Of a stretch of DNA of 64,000 bases, positions 21,864 to 33,124 are shown one piece after another. Both the position numbers and the translations under genes were made by a program. The notes under the pieces were generated by a model. It made no database searches, was not told where the DNA came from, and worked only from the letters and a program-made list of their open reading frames with translations. Source of the DNA: Ministeria vibrans ATCC 50519 (taxonomy: Eukaryota > Opisthokonta > Filasterea); contig CALSCP010000425.1 of the NCBI GenBank assembly GCA_943704425.1, positions 1-64,000 on the forward strand, read 5' to 3'. The number at the start of each line of letters is the position of its first letter. Within the stretch, counting starts at the first letter, position 1.

Positions 21864-24552
21864 TCAAACTCTCTCAAACTCTCTCTCTCTCGTTCTCTTT
21901 TTCTTTCTTTCTGTCTTGTTGCTGACCTCCTTTCGCTGCGGTTGCATAATCGAGTTTCCTCTTTGCGAACTTGTCTGTTTGGGATTTTTGTACACAAACC
22001 GATCCAGAAAGCGAATCAGTGTAAAGTCCTCGAGTGGATTTCCGGGATAGTCAACAGCTACGCAAAAACACACATGTCAGGTTCATGCACACAAAGAGAG
22101 TTGTTCAACGGAAGAATGAAAACTGACCTGAGCTATTAATGAGAGCGTTTGAGAACTGAGCGACGGACGGATGGAAGTGGTGGTGTGCGAGAAGGAAACA
22201 CTCCCAGGCGAGCACAGAGTCGGCGCGTGCGTAGCGGGGATCGCGCTTGGACATGTCATAGGTGGTGGCGGTAGTGACAGTCGCTTCTGGTTGTGTTTGT
22301 GGTTGGTCTTCGTCGTCGGAAAGAGGTGCGTCGTGGAAGACTTCTGTGTCGTCCTGGGTGATGTCGAGGGGACAGTCGAAGGCTGGGGTGAGTTCGGGAC
22401 GATCTTGAGTGAGACGAGCGACAAGCATGACGAGACCGGCGGAGAAGGAGGCAAAGGTGGTGGAAAGAGCAAGTTGAAGGATGCGCTTGATGAAGGCACG
22501 CATGCGCGGGACTGACGTGTCGTGCTTGATGGCGCGGTACAGAACGTTAAGAAACAGCGACTGTTTCGACGAGTTGGGCAGCTCGGCGTTGAAGAGCGAG
22601 CTGTAAAGGAGCGAGAAGAAGCGAGGCGAGTCGGTGGAGCGCGCCTCAATGATCTTGTGGAGGAGCACAAGAATTTGGACGGTCGTGGTAAAGCTAGTGG
22701 CAGTGTGGGCGACGCGGTAGAGGGTGTCGATGTGCTCGTTGATGGTCGCTGTGGTGGTGCCCTCGGGTGCAGTGTACGGAAAGGCGCGGTTGATGCCGGT
22801 GAGAAGCGCACTGAGCATGCGAGTCTCCAGCTGCTCCTTCTTGACGCAGACGCGGAAGAAAGCCAAGTAAATCTCAATAAGACGGGCGGCAAGCGCGGCG
22901 TCGTGCTCGCGGTGCAGCACGAGTTGATTAAGGAAACAGAAGGCGTAGTATTGCGCGCGCATTGGCGTGGCGGGGCGGTACAGCAGCTGCTCGCATTCGG
23001 CGACGACCACTCCTTTCATTTGTGCGTGTCGCTCGAGCAGCTTGCCCAGCACAAACATCACATTACTCGCCAATTTGCGGTCCGTGTCACCCAGTTTGTT
23101 CACGAGCATTGCCAAGAGGGCTCGTTCGCCCTCGGGTCGCTCGGCTAGCAGCGTAGACACGGTGCGAATAGCGCCACTGCGCACTGAGGCGACGGGATCG
23201 CGCAGATGCGCGCGCAGCTGGTCCAAAAAGGTGGCGTAGCGGGTGCGCAAGTGGTCCTCAAAGAGCCATAGGACAAGCACATCGTCAGGGATGGGGAGCA
23301 CTGGGGCACGTGCAGTCGTCGTTTGCTGCTCCTGTTGCTGTTGCTGTTGTTGCTTCTTCTTCTTCATGCGTGACTTGAGCGAGCCCTCGGTCGGTTTGCT
23401 CACAGCAGCAGCGATGGTAGACGCAGAGGTGGCAGCGGTCGTGGCGGTTGCATGTTGGGGAATGTGTGAGGGACGACGCGCAAAAGGGATTAGCTTGCGG
23501 TCTTCGGGAAGCAGGTAAAGCGTGCAGAGGTCGCGCAGAGCGTCGACAGCGAGAATGGACTCGCGACGGTTCTTCTTGGCGGCCAAGTTGAAGAGTGAGT
23601 CGAGCGTGCGCTGCTGGTGCACCGGTGACTCTTGGATGCTCATGGAGAGCGCTGCGACACGATCCTGCATGGTACCGGACTTGAGCACAGTTTGCAGCCA
23701 GCGGTCGTCCGACGACATCTTGCCACGCGTGCGCTTCGCCTTGAGCTCCTCAAACTTGGCCACTTCGCGCTTAAACAGCTCCTCGGCGCGCTTGCGCAGC
23801 GTTGCGTTGTCCTGGGCCGTTGCAAGGACTGCTTCCTCACTGGCAATGCCCGCGCGAGCTTGCGCCGCGGCCAATGCTGCAAACCACGTCTCAGAGGCAT
23901 CCACAAGCAAGCTGGCGTGTTTGATAGGTCGCGGACCGATGTCTTCCCCTCCCTCCTCCTCCTCCTCCTCCGGCTCTTCCTCCTCCTCTGCCCCTTCCTC
24001 CTCCTCCTCCTCCTTCTCCTTCTTCTTCTTCTTCTTCTTCTCCTCCTTCTCCTTCTCCTTCTCCTTCTTCGTCTTCTTCTTCTCTCCATTCCCATTTTCG
24101 TCAGTGACCGGCAAACTCTCCTCGTCCTTTGACTTCTTCTTCTTCTCCTTCTTCTTCTTCTTCTTCGCCGACGCCTCTTCTTCTTCCTCCTCCTCCTCCT
24201 CCTCTGCCGCCCCTTCGTCATTATTCGCCTCAAAGCCCATCCCCACTAAGCGAAACACACAGCAGAGGAAAGCGAGAAATGAGTTTGGGCAAAAAAAAGG
24301 GAATCGCGTGGAATACTCATCATGGCGCGAAGCTCGCTCTTAAGGTGCGCGGCGTTGCCCTTGGGCTTCTCCTTGTCGAATCGCATCACCTACACAAGCG
24401 GATGAGCGCGCATGCGGCGAGATGGACTTGCACGCGGCGCACGCGCACAGAGCCGCCCCACGCACCTCCTCTTCATTGTCGTCCACGCCATTCAGCAAGT
24501 CTAGGACTTCGTCGTCCCCGTTGAGCGCGCGAATGTCCTCCAGTGACACCAT
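21864..24552 (-). CDS. CEBPZ: CCAAT-binding-factor family ribosome-assembly protein (CEBPZ/Mak21/Noc1)
   Basis: Noc1/Mak21 homologues help assemble the large ribosomal subunit in the nucleolus. Exons: 24552-24466, 24389-24317, 24245-22128 and 22057-21927 (or read-through to a TGA at 21864). The start MVSLEDIRALNG and RFDKEKPKGN precede a long acidic/basic low-complexity region (Glu and Lys runs, 23940-24235). The helical CBF domain follows, with signatures MRAQYYAFCFLNQL, YDMSKRDPRYA, HHHFHPSVAQFSNAL and, after the last intron, GNPLEDFTLIRFLDRFVY. The extreme C-terminus is unclear. After IMQPQRKE there is a plausible donor (GAG|gtcagc) leading into the (CT)n tract, and the exon that normally follows MQP in this family was not found. 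The model including read-through adds a short Lys/Arg/Glu tail encoded by repeat. Confidence 0.88.
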
Positions 24553-24849
24553 TTCAACAAATATTTGATGAATGGAGATGAATGAATAATGATCGATTGA
24601 GTCTTGCGAAATCGTATTCACCATCTACATATCACCTACTCATCTCATTCATCACCTCATTCTCTTTGAATATTTTGTTTGATTCCCTTCAGTCACTTGA
24701 CTGAGACTCACTGACTTTTCTCTCTTCTGCCTACTCTCTTTGTCGCTACTGTCTTTATTGAAAGAAAGTCTTTCAGCGTTTCTGAGACTGAATAATGAAA
24801 TGTTATTATTATTATTTGTTAAATCATTATTATTAATTCTTTTGTTGCC

Positions 24850-25703
24850 ATGTCGGACCCATACAAGTCAGAGTTGGAGCACAAGGGAAAGTACTCGCGT
24901 CTGCGAATCTTTGGCGACATTCTCTTTGCCATTTCCATTTTGACAGCGGTAAGGACCTTCTTTTGTCTTCTGTGTGCCCCAAACGTCTCTCCCGGCCGCA
25001 CCCACACGCCAATGCGTGTTCGGTAGGGTCCACACTGCATCTATGTGTCTCTGTGGATGGCCATGAGAACGCCCTGTGCCTGTTTTCTGCTGCGCGGACT
25101 CATTTTGTGCATTTCTCCTCCGACAGTTTTTGGGGTGTGCTGTGCTTGCGCTGGGCATTTGGGCACTGGTCAGTTTGCAGGACTACACTGCGCTGACGAC
25201 CACGCACGTGCTTGTCGTTGGCATTTCGCTGATCATTGTGGGTCTGCTTCTGTTCTTCTTTGGCGGCCTTGGCTGTCTTGGCGTGTGGAAGCAGGACTAC
25301 CGTCTTCTAGAAGTGTACTTTTGGATGTTACTCTGTCTCATCATTTTCGAAGTAAGTCTGGCAACTCCCTTCGTCATTGCCCCAACCCTCAAACCGATGC
25401 ATGGTAGATTGCAGCCACGGCACTTGCCTTCTTCTTCCGCACACAGATCGAGCAGTGGCTCGTTGACGAGTGGAACAACGGCGTCACCGCACCCACCGAC
25501 CCCGAAGTGCTGCAGACCATTGACCTTGTCCAGACAACCGTACGCTATGATAAACATTATAATTATTGATATGTATATTATGCGGCTTTAATACTAATCT
25601 GTATAGTTTTCGTGTTGTGGACTGACGGGCAACACCAATTGGGCCACATACGATGCATACCCCACGCATCTGCCCACCAAAGCCCCAACAAGGTACGCCA
25701 TCG

Positions 25704-25745
<42 letters not shown>

Positions 25746-25790
25746 GAGTGTGTGTATGTGTATGTGTGTGTGTGAGTGTGTGTATGTGTA

Positions 25791-25842
<52 letters not shown>

Positions 25843-26196
25843 TTTGTGTATGTGTCTTTGTGTGTGTGTCTTTGTGCGTGTGTGTCTTTATTGGTGTGTT
25901 TATCTTTGTGGCGTGTTTTTTTTGTGGTGTGTGTGTCTCACATTGTCTGTAGCTGCTGCATTCCGGAGCAGCGGACCACCGACGACTGCTGGAACAACTA
26001 CAACTACCTTATGACAGCCGGGTGCCAGGAGACGGTCAAGGCGTGGTTCAGCCGCAATGCCGTTGCTCTCGGTGTTAGCGTGCTTATCTTTGTGCTCATC
26101 CAGAGCGTATCTCTCATGCTCGCCTGGTCCGTCATTGTCCGTCTGAAGAATGAGGAGGACGACCATTTGCAACAGCTCATGACGCATCGCATGTAA
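24850..26196 (+). CDS. Tetraspanin family protein
   Basis: Exons 24850-24948, 25127-25351, 25408-25539, 25607-25692 and 25953-26196 join with consistent phases to about 261 residues. Four membrane helices are visible: GDILFAISILTAF..LALGIWAL; HVLVVGISLIIVGLLLFFFG; FWMLLCLIIFEIAATALAFF; VALGVSVLIFVLIQSVSLML. The large extracellular loop between helices 3 and 4 has the defining CCG motif (FSCCGLTGNTNW), then SCCIPE and further Cys pairs (DDCW, AGC). Tetraspanins organise membrane microdomains with partner proteins; the partner is unknown. The intron at 25693-25952 contains a (GA)n tract and then a long (GT)n tract. The start codon lies 297 bp from the divergent CEBPZ start. Confidence 0.9.
25706..25845. 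repeat. (GA)n and (GT)n microsatellites in a tetraspanin intron
   Basis: GA repeat at about 25707-25742 followed by imperfect then perfect GT repeats at 25748-25840. Both lie inside the intron before the last tetraspanin exon. Confidence 0.95.
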
Positions 26197-26413
26197 ACCA
26201 ACCAAAAATGAACCGCATACCGACGTACTGTACACTAGACAAGTAGACATGGCCATGAAAGAGAGTTGGAAGCGTTGCAACTAATGCCAATTTGAAGAAG
26301 AAAAGAAAAAACCAGTACAGTAAAAATGCCCAGAACACGTCATCCTCGTCGTAACAAAGAAAGAAAAGAATGTACACGACTTTTGTATTACAATAATATT
26401 GCATGATTCAGTG

Positions 26414-26717
26414 TTAAGCTTCGCCAAACAGAATGTCTGTCGCCGGTGAGAGTTTTTCAGCCCACGAAGACGACACGGGAACCCTGCTTCGTTTCCTTCG
26501 ATCACGAGTACGAGACAGTCGATCTTCGCCCTCAATCTGCGGCACATGAGAGACAAACACAATTTCTTTGTCAACTTTGAGACGACCGAAAGTTAACAAA
26601 CCTGTGACTTTGCAACAGACGCACACATTCTGGCGCCTAGTGCTGCAACCGCAACAAGTACAAGCTTTCCGGCTGTGGCAGGGTAAGAGACAGAGAGAGG
26701 GCGGTAAGTGTGTGTGA

Positions 26718-26751
<34 letters not shown>

Positions 26752-26864
26752 TCCAAATGCTGTTTCTGTGTCCCACTTGAATGCTGAGACAAAAGATGTG
26801 CGACGACGCCAAGGGTGATTAATATCACCGTCGCTCGTATCTTTTGTCGGTTCGATAGTGCCAT
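26414..26864 (-). CDS. Small two-helix membrane protein, hypothetical
   Basis: Exons 26864-26777, 26672-26602 and 26536-26414 give 93 residues with phases 1 and 0 matching. Two short hydrophobic segments are seen: TVILITLGVVAHLL near the N-terminus, and KLVLVAVAALGARMCASVA after the first intron. A hydrophilic, Arg-rich tail follows (RTRDRRKRSRVPVSSS) with no signature. It could be a small organelle membrane protein; no family was recognised. The intron at 26673-26776 holds a (CA)n tract on the sense strand. The start is only 65 bp from the divergent DNAAF1 start, which suggests a shared promoter. Confidence 0.65.
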
Positions 26865-26929
26865 ATTTAAATAAAATAAATGAATTTTATGTTATTTTAA
26901 CTTAATTCTTTTGTGTTTTAGCCCCTCCA
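26865..26929. promoter_or_regulatory. Very short divergent promoter region
   Basis: Only 65 bp, AT-rich, separate the start codons of the small membrane protein (-) and DNAAF1 (+). Sequence ending in gttttag sits 9 nt before the DNAAF1 ATG and looks like a splice acceptor, so a 5' UTR intron or trans-splice site is possible. Confidence 0.5.
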
Positions 26930-28374
26930 ATGACGATCATGACTACATTCACTGCACCGCCTTCTGCCTCGTCTAACGAATCGACTCATTCGACTGGTCC
27001 TCGAATCACCAAAGAAGAACTCAAAAGAATTTGCCGTGAACAAAAACTGTACACGACGCCGTCGCTCAACGACACGCTATACCTTCACTACAAGGTAGGT
27101 TGAGTGCGGTTTGCATCGGCAAGGCTTCAGACGACGCCGGCCTTGTTTGTTTATAATGTTTTGTATGACTCATGTGTGTTGCCATGGCAATGTACTTGTT
27201 TCGCCGTTAAGGGTTACCAACGCATTGAGAACCTCGAAGAGTACACCGGCCTGAAGACTCTCTGGCTAGAGAACAACGTGATTGAGGTTATTGACAACTT
27301 GCAAGCTCAAACACAGCTGCGTTCACTGTAAAAACAACCGAAAACAGTTTGCATAGTGTAATCCTTCTTCTCCTTAGATACTTACAACACAACTACATTA
27401 AAGAATTGGGCAACTTTGAAGGCCTTGTGCAGCTGGACACACTCAATGTGAGCCACAACGTGCTCGAGAGAGTGACCAACCTTGCACCCCTCGTCAAGCT
27501 GACAACATTGAACGCCGCTCACAATCGCCTCATGCGTGTCGACGGTCTCGTTGAGTGTCCCACTCTGTCTGTGGCAGATTTGGCTCACAACAAACTCAAT
27601 GACCCGGCCGTCATGGAGGTGTTTGAGAGACTGCCAAACTTGCGCGTGCTCATTCTGACAGGCAATCCTGTGGTGAAGCTGATTGGCAACTATCGCAAAA
27701 GCACCATTGCGCGCCTGCCACAGCTGACGTACCTCGATGACCGTCCCGTCTCAGAGAAGGAGCGAGCTGTGTGCGAGGCATGGGCACGTGGGGGTGTGGA
27801 GGCGGAACGAGAGGCGCGGAGTGGATGGGAGCGAGAAGAGCGCGAGCGGATGCAAAGGGGATTCCGCCACTTGGATGAGCTGCGGAACCGCAATCGGGCG
27901 CGACGAGTGGAGGCGGAAAGGAGGGGAATCAACATGGGAGTTGAGCAGGAGGAAGGGGAAAGAATCGAGGGGGGTGTTGTAGCTGGTGGTGGGGAGACCG
28001 ATGAAGGAGAAACGAGCGAGAGTGAGGCGGGAACGTCAGCAAGTGTGTCTGTGCGGGATGAGCGAGACGAACGCGACGAGGAGCTGAATGAGGAAGGGGA
28101 AGATCACGATGAGACTGAGCCAGAGGAAGAAGAAATGGAGACAATTGTGCTGAGTGGGGCACGCGCACTGCAGCTGAGCGAGCGACCGCAGGAGACCCGT
28201 CGCGACACATGGACAGAAGCGCAGCAATCCCCACTCGATGTTGGCGATGCCTCATTGCTCACCTTTGGTCAACCAACTGCCACACTCAACCCATCGAGTG
28301 GCCACTCTTCGTCAGATTCTACAGTGAAACGTCCTCTGCTCATTGAGTTGTTAGGAGATGATGACGTTGAATGA
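26930..28374 (+). CDS. DNAAF1: Dynein axonemal assembly factor 1 (LRRC50/ODA7 family)
   Basis: DNAAF1 acts in the cytoplasm to pre-assemble dynein arms of motile cilia. Exons 26930-27094, 27212-27327 and 27378-28374 give 425 residues. The family signature is nearly complete: [57 protein letters not shown]22-type leucine-rich repeats follow, then [31 protein letters not shown] and AEAWARGG-like [14 protein letters not shown]. The C-terminal 200 residues are acidic low complexity, as in other members. This gene is the best evidence in the window that the organism makes motile flagella. Confidence 0.95.
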
Positions 28375-28812
28375 AACAAGTAAAGAAAAGAGTGGTGTAT
28401 AAACATGACAAAATAAATTAGAAGAAGAATAAAATGCGTTTCCAATAATAACTACGTTATTATCTTGCCAGCCTTGCCCTATGTCCCTATCAGGATATGG
28501 GGTATATCTGGCAATATCAGCGATCAAGTCAGTCCCGTCAAAAATGACAACACAAACAGCTCACTAGAAACATGTTACTGCTACTCAATGTCAACGCAAG
28601 AAATTTCAAAACAAAGATAGGTGCAAGAAGTTCAAAGACAGTGATACACTCCGGCTACTTAGCTGTGGAAGTGCGCAAAGAAACTCAGGGGTATTACAAT
28701 CCTGTGCGCGGCAGTGGCAAGTGCACTATTGTGGCGCTCCTCATTGTAATCGAAAGTGTCTGAAAAAGTGCGCAAAATTATATTGTTTGTTTTATCAAAA
28801 AAAGGAAGGGAA
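28375..28812. other. Intergenic, no gene seen
   Basis: AT-rich 3' flank of DNAAF1 up to the tRNA genes. The plus strand has a weak 63-codon frame at 28572 with no coding character. The T-run just left of 28813, read on the minus strand, is the likely terminator of the first tRNA. Confidence 0.55.
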
Positions 28813-28885
28813 TACACCTTCGAGGAATCGAACCTCGATTTCTGTCTTATCAGGGCAGCGTACTTGACCATTGTACGAAAGGTGT
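28813..28885 (-). tRNA. tRNA-Ile (anticodon GAT)
   Basis: A cloverleaf can be drawn on the minus strand. It has a perfect 7-bp acceptor stem ACACCTT/AAGGTGT, a D stem GTAC/GTAC, an anticodon stem CTGCC/GACAG with one C-A mismatch, the loop CTGATAA (GAT at 28851-28849), and a T stem CGAGG/CCTCG with loop TTCGATT. A T-run follows the 3' end as a Pol III terminator. GAT is the bacterial/organellar choice for isoleucine; eukaryotic nuclei normally use AAT. Confidence 0.75.
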
Positions 28886-28915
28886 GTATTTTTAAGAATA
28901 AAAAAAAAATAATGG

Positions 28916-28986
28916 CGGTCCCAGGCGGAGTCGAACCGCCGTTTTCAGGGCTTCAGTCTGGCGTCTTCCCGTTAGACGATAGGACC
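28916..28986 (-). tRNA. tRNA or tRNA-like gene, loop matches tRNA-Phe (anticodon GAA)
   Basis: Acceptor stem GGTCCTA/TGGGACC, D stem GTCT/AGAC and T stem GGCGG/CCGCC with loop TTCGACT are all good. The anticodon arm reads CCAGA-CTGAAGC-CCTGA. The 5' side and loop equal the tRNA-Phe pattern, but the first and last stem pairs do not form. A poly-T terminator follows. It may be a real tRNA with a weak stem, one that is edited, or a pseudogene. Confidence 0.6.
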
Positions 28987-29183
28987 CGTCCCGAACAGAA
29001 GAAGAGCTGAGAGGGGGAGCAAGAATGCTACCTGTAGCTCTTCTCTGTTGAAATATACCACTGCTTAAAGTGCTTCTTATATCCGTGGCGCAGTGGATTT
29101 CATCAGAACACGGACGGACGTTTTTTGTTTTTCGACCAAAGTTCGACCAAATTTCAATTTTTCGCAAAATCATTTTGAACTCA

Positions 29184-29190
29184 NNNNNNN
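29184..29190. other. Assembly gap (7 N) beside a (CA)n repeat
   Basis: Seven N bases are followed by about 53 bp of CA repeat at 29191-29245. The minus-strand secreted-protein gene enters the repeat as an intron and is not picked up on the other side. Confidence 0.95.
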
Positions 29191-29246
<56 letters not shown>

Positions 29247-29276
29247 AATCCACGACAACCGTTGCATTCGACCTAC

Positions 29277-29642
29277 CTCGGGATCAAAGAGAAACGGCCC
29301 GTGTCCCAGCTGCAGCGGACACTCGGCCATAGTGAGATTGTGCTCAATCGACATTCGCAAACCCACATTGAAAACCTGAAAAGGTAAAGGAAAACGAAAA
29401 AAGAAATTCAAATCTGCTGAAATAGAGAAATCCTCGCGTAAAAATCGTACCTCCATACGATGGCCCAAACCAACGTTTCCCCACTTCCGACGAACAAAGC
29501 GGTTTCCGGTCGAGGCGGGCGTGGGAATCTCAACAACGGGCAGCGCATAGTCACCCATGGCCGCACAGGGAAGCGGGAGGGGATACGCGCCAAACGCACC
29601 GCCGATCACCAGCGTGCTAATCACCAGCACTGTCCGCAGCAT
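29277..29642 (-). CDS. Secreted protein, unknown, truncated by the gap
   Basis: Exons 29642-29451 and 29375-29277 give 97 residues, then a donor (GAG|gtaggt) leads into a (GT)n intron and the gap. A signal peptide is clear (MLRTVLVISTLVIGGAFGA). The mature part has PTPASTGNRFVRRKWGNVGL and LTMAECPLQLGHGPFLFDPE with a single Cys near its end. I do not recognise the family. No matching exon is visible between the gap and the tRNA genes, so the rest is missing or misplaced. The start lies 116 bp from the divergent transporter gene. Confidence 0.6.
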
Positions 29643-29758
29643 GAGAGTGGCCACGAATAAAGCAAGACAAAAAAAATATATATTCAAAATTCAAACCAAC
29701 ATCAATCAACTCACTCAATCGCATTTCAAAATACCGCACCTTCGCCTGTTGAGTCCTG

Positions 29759-31198
29759 ATGCGCTTTGGCAAAGCCAATGCTGCCCTGTGGCAGGTTGCC
29801 ATTGGCCTGCTGCTGTTCTCGAGCGCGTACTTCCAGGTGCAGCCGATGTTGTCGGAATTTGTTGAGACTCGGGTGTGCGACAACTTCTACGTAAACCGCA
29901 CACGCAACGCAACCAACGCCTGCCAGGTGGCCGAAATCACCCGGGAGTCCAGTCGCTGGCTGCTCTACCTCTCCATCGTGCGCAACGTCCCGAATGCGGT
30001 CGTGGCGTGCCTTGTTGGCGTCATTTCCGATCGCATTGGCCGACGCTTCCCGCTCATCCTCGGCGCACTCGGAATCGCTCTCGAGACGGCCCTCCACGCC
30101 ATTGTCGTGTCGCAATCGCTGCCCATTCCATTCCTCTTCATAGGCGAGGCGGTTGCGGGCTTCTCGGGCGGCGTGGCGACCGTGCTGATGGGTGCGTTTG
30201 CGTACACGGCAGACCTGACGGCTCTCACGGGGCGCTCGCAGGCCTTTGGGGTCACCGAGGGCGTCTTCTTCGTTGGCTCGGCGGTGGGCCCGCTGCTGGG
30301 CGGACTCGTCAGCGACCACTTTGGCTACTGGATTGCCTTCTCGCAGACCTCCCTTCTCTGCGCTCTCGCCTTCCTCTGGTTCCTCTTTCTCTGCAGTGAG
30401 TCACTCCACGACGCCGTTCGCGCCCCCTACATCCAATGGCGCAACGCCTTCATTCTGGGCACGCTCGGTGTCTTGTTGCAGCCCAGCCTGATGTTGTCGC
30501 GCTGGGCGCTCCTCCTCATGGCCACCTCGTTCACCTTCATCTACACCAACCTGGTGGGCTTCCTCACCGTCGTCGTGCTCTACCTCCAGTACCGCTTCAC
30601 CATGAGCGATTCACTCGTTGGCTACTTCTACGCCAGCGAAGCGACCTGCAAAGGATTTGCCCTGCTTGTCGTGCTCCCACTCATCTTTCGCTTCACCCGC
30701 CTCGGCGAGCTCACCCTCATCCAAGGCTCCCTCCTCCTCCTCATCGTCTCCAACATTCTCTTTGCCGTCGCCGTTGCCCCCTGGCAGATGTTTGTCGTGA
30801 CCATCATCGACGGCACCGGAAACATCTGCGTGCCTCTTCTGCGCTCCCTTATTTCTCAGAGCGTCGCCGCAAGCGAACAGGGCCGTGTGCTCTCGGCCAT
30901 TGCTGCGCTCGAGGCCCTCTTTGGCTTGGTCGGCCCTATCCTGTACCAGTCGCTCTACCAACAGACCGCCAAGCACCACCCAAACAGCATCTTCTACGTC
31001 ATGGCTGCCTTTGTTGTCATTCCCATCATCCTCATGCTTTTTGTGCGTCGCCGCATCGCCACAACCGACTCGCGCGTGCAGCCCTACCGCTACGACGTCC
31101 TCGAAGCGACCGCCAACGACCGAATAGCACAAGCGCACCTTATCACTACCAACACCAGTCTCACCACCACCGAGACCGACCCACTTCTCCACCATCAC

Positions 31199-31233
<35 letters not shown>

Positions 31234-31459
31234 CTCAAGACAGATTGTCGTCGCCTATGGTACCATTAACGACAGCGACTCCCTTGTCTACCGCACCACC
31301 ACCGACTCCCCTTCTTCCTACCACTCCCCTTCTTCCTCCCCGCCCCTCCGTAACACATCTGCCAGTGACGGCGATGACTGGACTCTCCCGCCCGTTACGC
31401 CACAAAAACATCACTCACAGCGACAACAACACGACGACACTGACCACTTTCTCTTCTAA
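29759..31459 (+). CDS. Major facilitator transporter, SLC46-like
   Basis: Single-exon gene of 566 residues with about 12 membrane helices. SLC46 members move folates and related solutes by proton coupling; the substrate here is not known. The first loop carries a VCDNFYVNRTRNATNAC segment with two Cys and N-glycosylation sites, as in this family. The MFS signature between helices 2 and 3 is GVISDRIGRRFPLILGALG. GPLLGGLVSDHFGYWIAFSQ lies near helices 5-6. The C-terminal tail is cytosolic low complexity with a Gln run (31201-31231) and Thr/Ser/Pro stretches. The lack of introns is unusual here. The gene faces a convergent neighbour only 72 bp downstream. Confidence 0.88.
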
Positions 31460-31531
31460 CTCTCATTTGTACTGCAACACACAACTGAATGTTTTTTTTT
31501 TTGTTTATAATCTCTCTTTTTTTTTTCGCGA

Positions 31532-33004
31532 TCACTCGGGAGTGGTTGGGGAGGAAGTAAGATAGTCATCTTCCACATAGGCATCAACGGGATCCTGAAT
31601 GACGCGCATGGCATTGCGACGGCGCGCGGGTAGTTTGTAGTTGAAGGCGGTGACCATAGAGACAACGGCCCTGCGCTGGGCGGGTGTGTACGTGCGTCGC
31701 ACATCGTCGCGAATGCGCTCAGCCAAGGGTGCCACCAGCGATTCGTCAAAGATATTCAAGCGCTGCAAAGCCGAGGCCAGACGTGCAATCTGAGCGGGGG
31801 TGAAGCGGCGTTGGGAGACAGGAAGGCGTTTGCGCAGCCGAGGACTCAGCTCGACGGAGAGCTCATTCATGAGATCGTAGTGGAAGAGGGAGGGACGCAC
31901 TGCCTTGGGATCCTTCATTTGCTGCTCCGTGAGGGTGGCGAGACGCAACTCATGCTGACGCGCGTACATGTCGACAATGTCAATGAGCGCATCGTTCTTC
32001 AGCTTGGGAAAGTAGATCTGGTAGGCAGGCATGAGCGCGTCAAACAGCTCTTCGTGGTGTACGTCCGCGCGAGAATATGCCTTGCCCAGACTCACCAACA
32101 TAGGCGGTTGCATCTCGCCCAGTCGCACAAAATCCTCCAAAAGATTGCCGGCACACACGCGGTACAACTCTTGGTTCTTGTAGCCGAGTTTGGCCGCCGA
32201 GGAGAGCTAGGGAAGCAGAAGAAGTTTTCAAAAAGGAAAAACACAAAAAAAAAAAGGTAGCATCTTGTTGAGATCTTTGCGTACCATCAATGTCATTGTC
32301 TCTTCTCTCATGTACGTGAGACAGGCGGCGTCGGTCTTGACAAAGGCCAAGAGGTCCTTGAGGATGGTCTTCCACGCTCTCTTGTTGGTCGTGCGTCTCT
32401 CGGTGTTGGTGTCGCTGGCGGCGTCCATGCGCGCGTACGCCTGCAGCACGGCGACGCACGGCAGCACAGCACGATCAAGGGTGTCGCGCGCACGGTGCAT
32501 CTCGTCGATGGTCGCACGCGCCGGCGGGGGCTTGGGCTCGCCCATCTCGTCGACGGTGGCCGACTCGGGGATGGCGCGCGGACGGAAGGGGAGCGCGAGC
32601 AGCTGCGTTTGCAGCAGAAACTTTGGCAGGATGGCATCGCGCACTCGCTTGCATCTGTGCGCCAGACGCACCGCCTTTCGCGCGAACACCTTGTCGAGGA
32701 CGGCCTCCTTGGCGCCGGCGCGGATGAGCAGGGGCGTAACGTGGTGGATGCGATTGTCGACGACATTGAGAAAACGAGCGATGCGCTGCGGGTTTGGATC
32801 GAGCCGCAGCCAGCGCGCGCGCTTGTACATGGGCGTGTAATGGGAGTCCTTGCCCGCCGACGACGCCGGGGGGCGTTTGATGAGCGGTCGAGGCGGTAGG
32901 AGCGTCGGATCGTTTTCGGGCGCTGCCGTCGAAATCATCGCGCGATGCAACGCCACGACTCTTCTCATGTGGCCCGTGCGGCACCTGAGGTGCGACTGTA
33001 ACAT
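31532..33004 (-). CDS. Probable mitochondrial helical-repeat protein, FASTK-like
   Basis: Exons 33004-32285 and 32206-31532 give 464 residues, or 452 from the second ATG at 32968. The N-terminus is Arg/Ser/Ala-rich without acidic residues (MRRVVALHRAMISTAA), consistent with a mitochondrial presequence. The body is made of short paired helices with conserved small and leucine residues (AAKLGYKNQELYRVCAG; IARLASALQRLNIFDESLV; RTYTPAQRRAVVSMVTAFN). These resemble the heptatricopeptide-type repeats of FASTK-related and kinetoplastid/apicomplexan RNA-binding proteins. A C-terminal RAP domain is not evident. A role in organelle RNA metabolism is an inference. Confidence 0.65.
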
Positions 33005-33124
33005 GACTAACTATAAAAGTGAAAATATCGTTTTGACTTTTCAGTTTTGGATTTTGGATCTATTTGAAACGTTTGGATTAATTTCAATTTGGATCACTCA
33101 TCACTCTTTCATTAACAATTGTCC

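Noticed and set aside
29080-29130. tRNA-like text gtggcgcagtgga
   Set aside because: Resembles the 5' half of a tRNA (A-box-like), but no anticodon or T arm follows before the gap.
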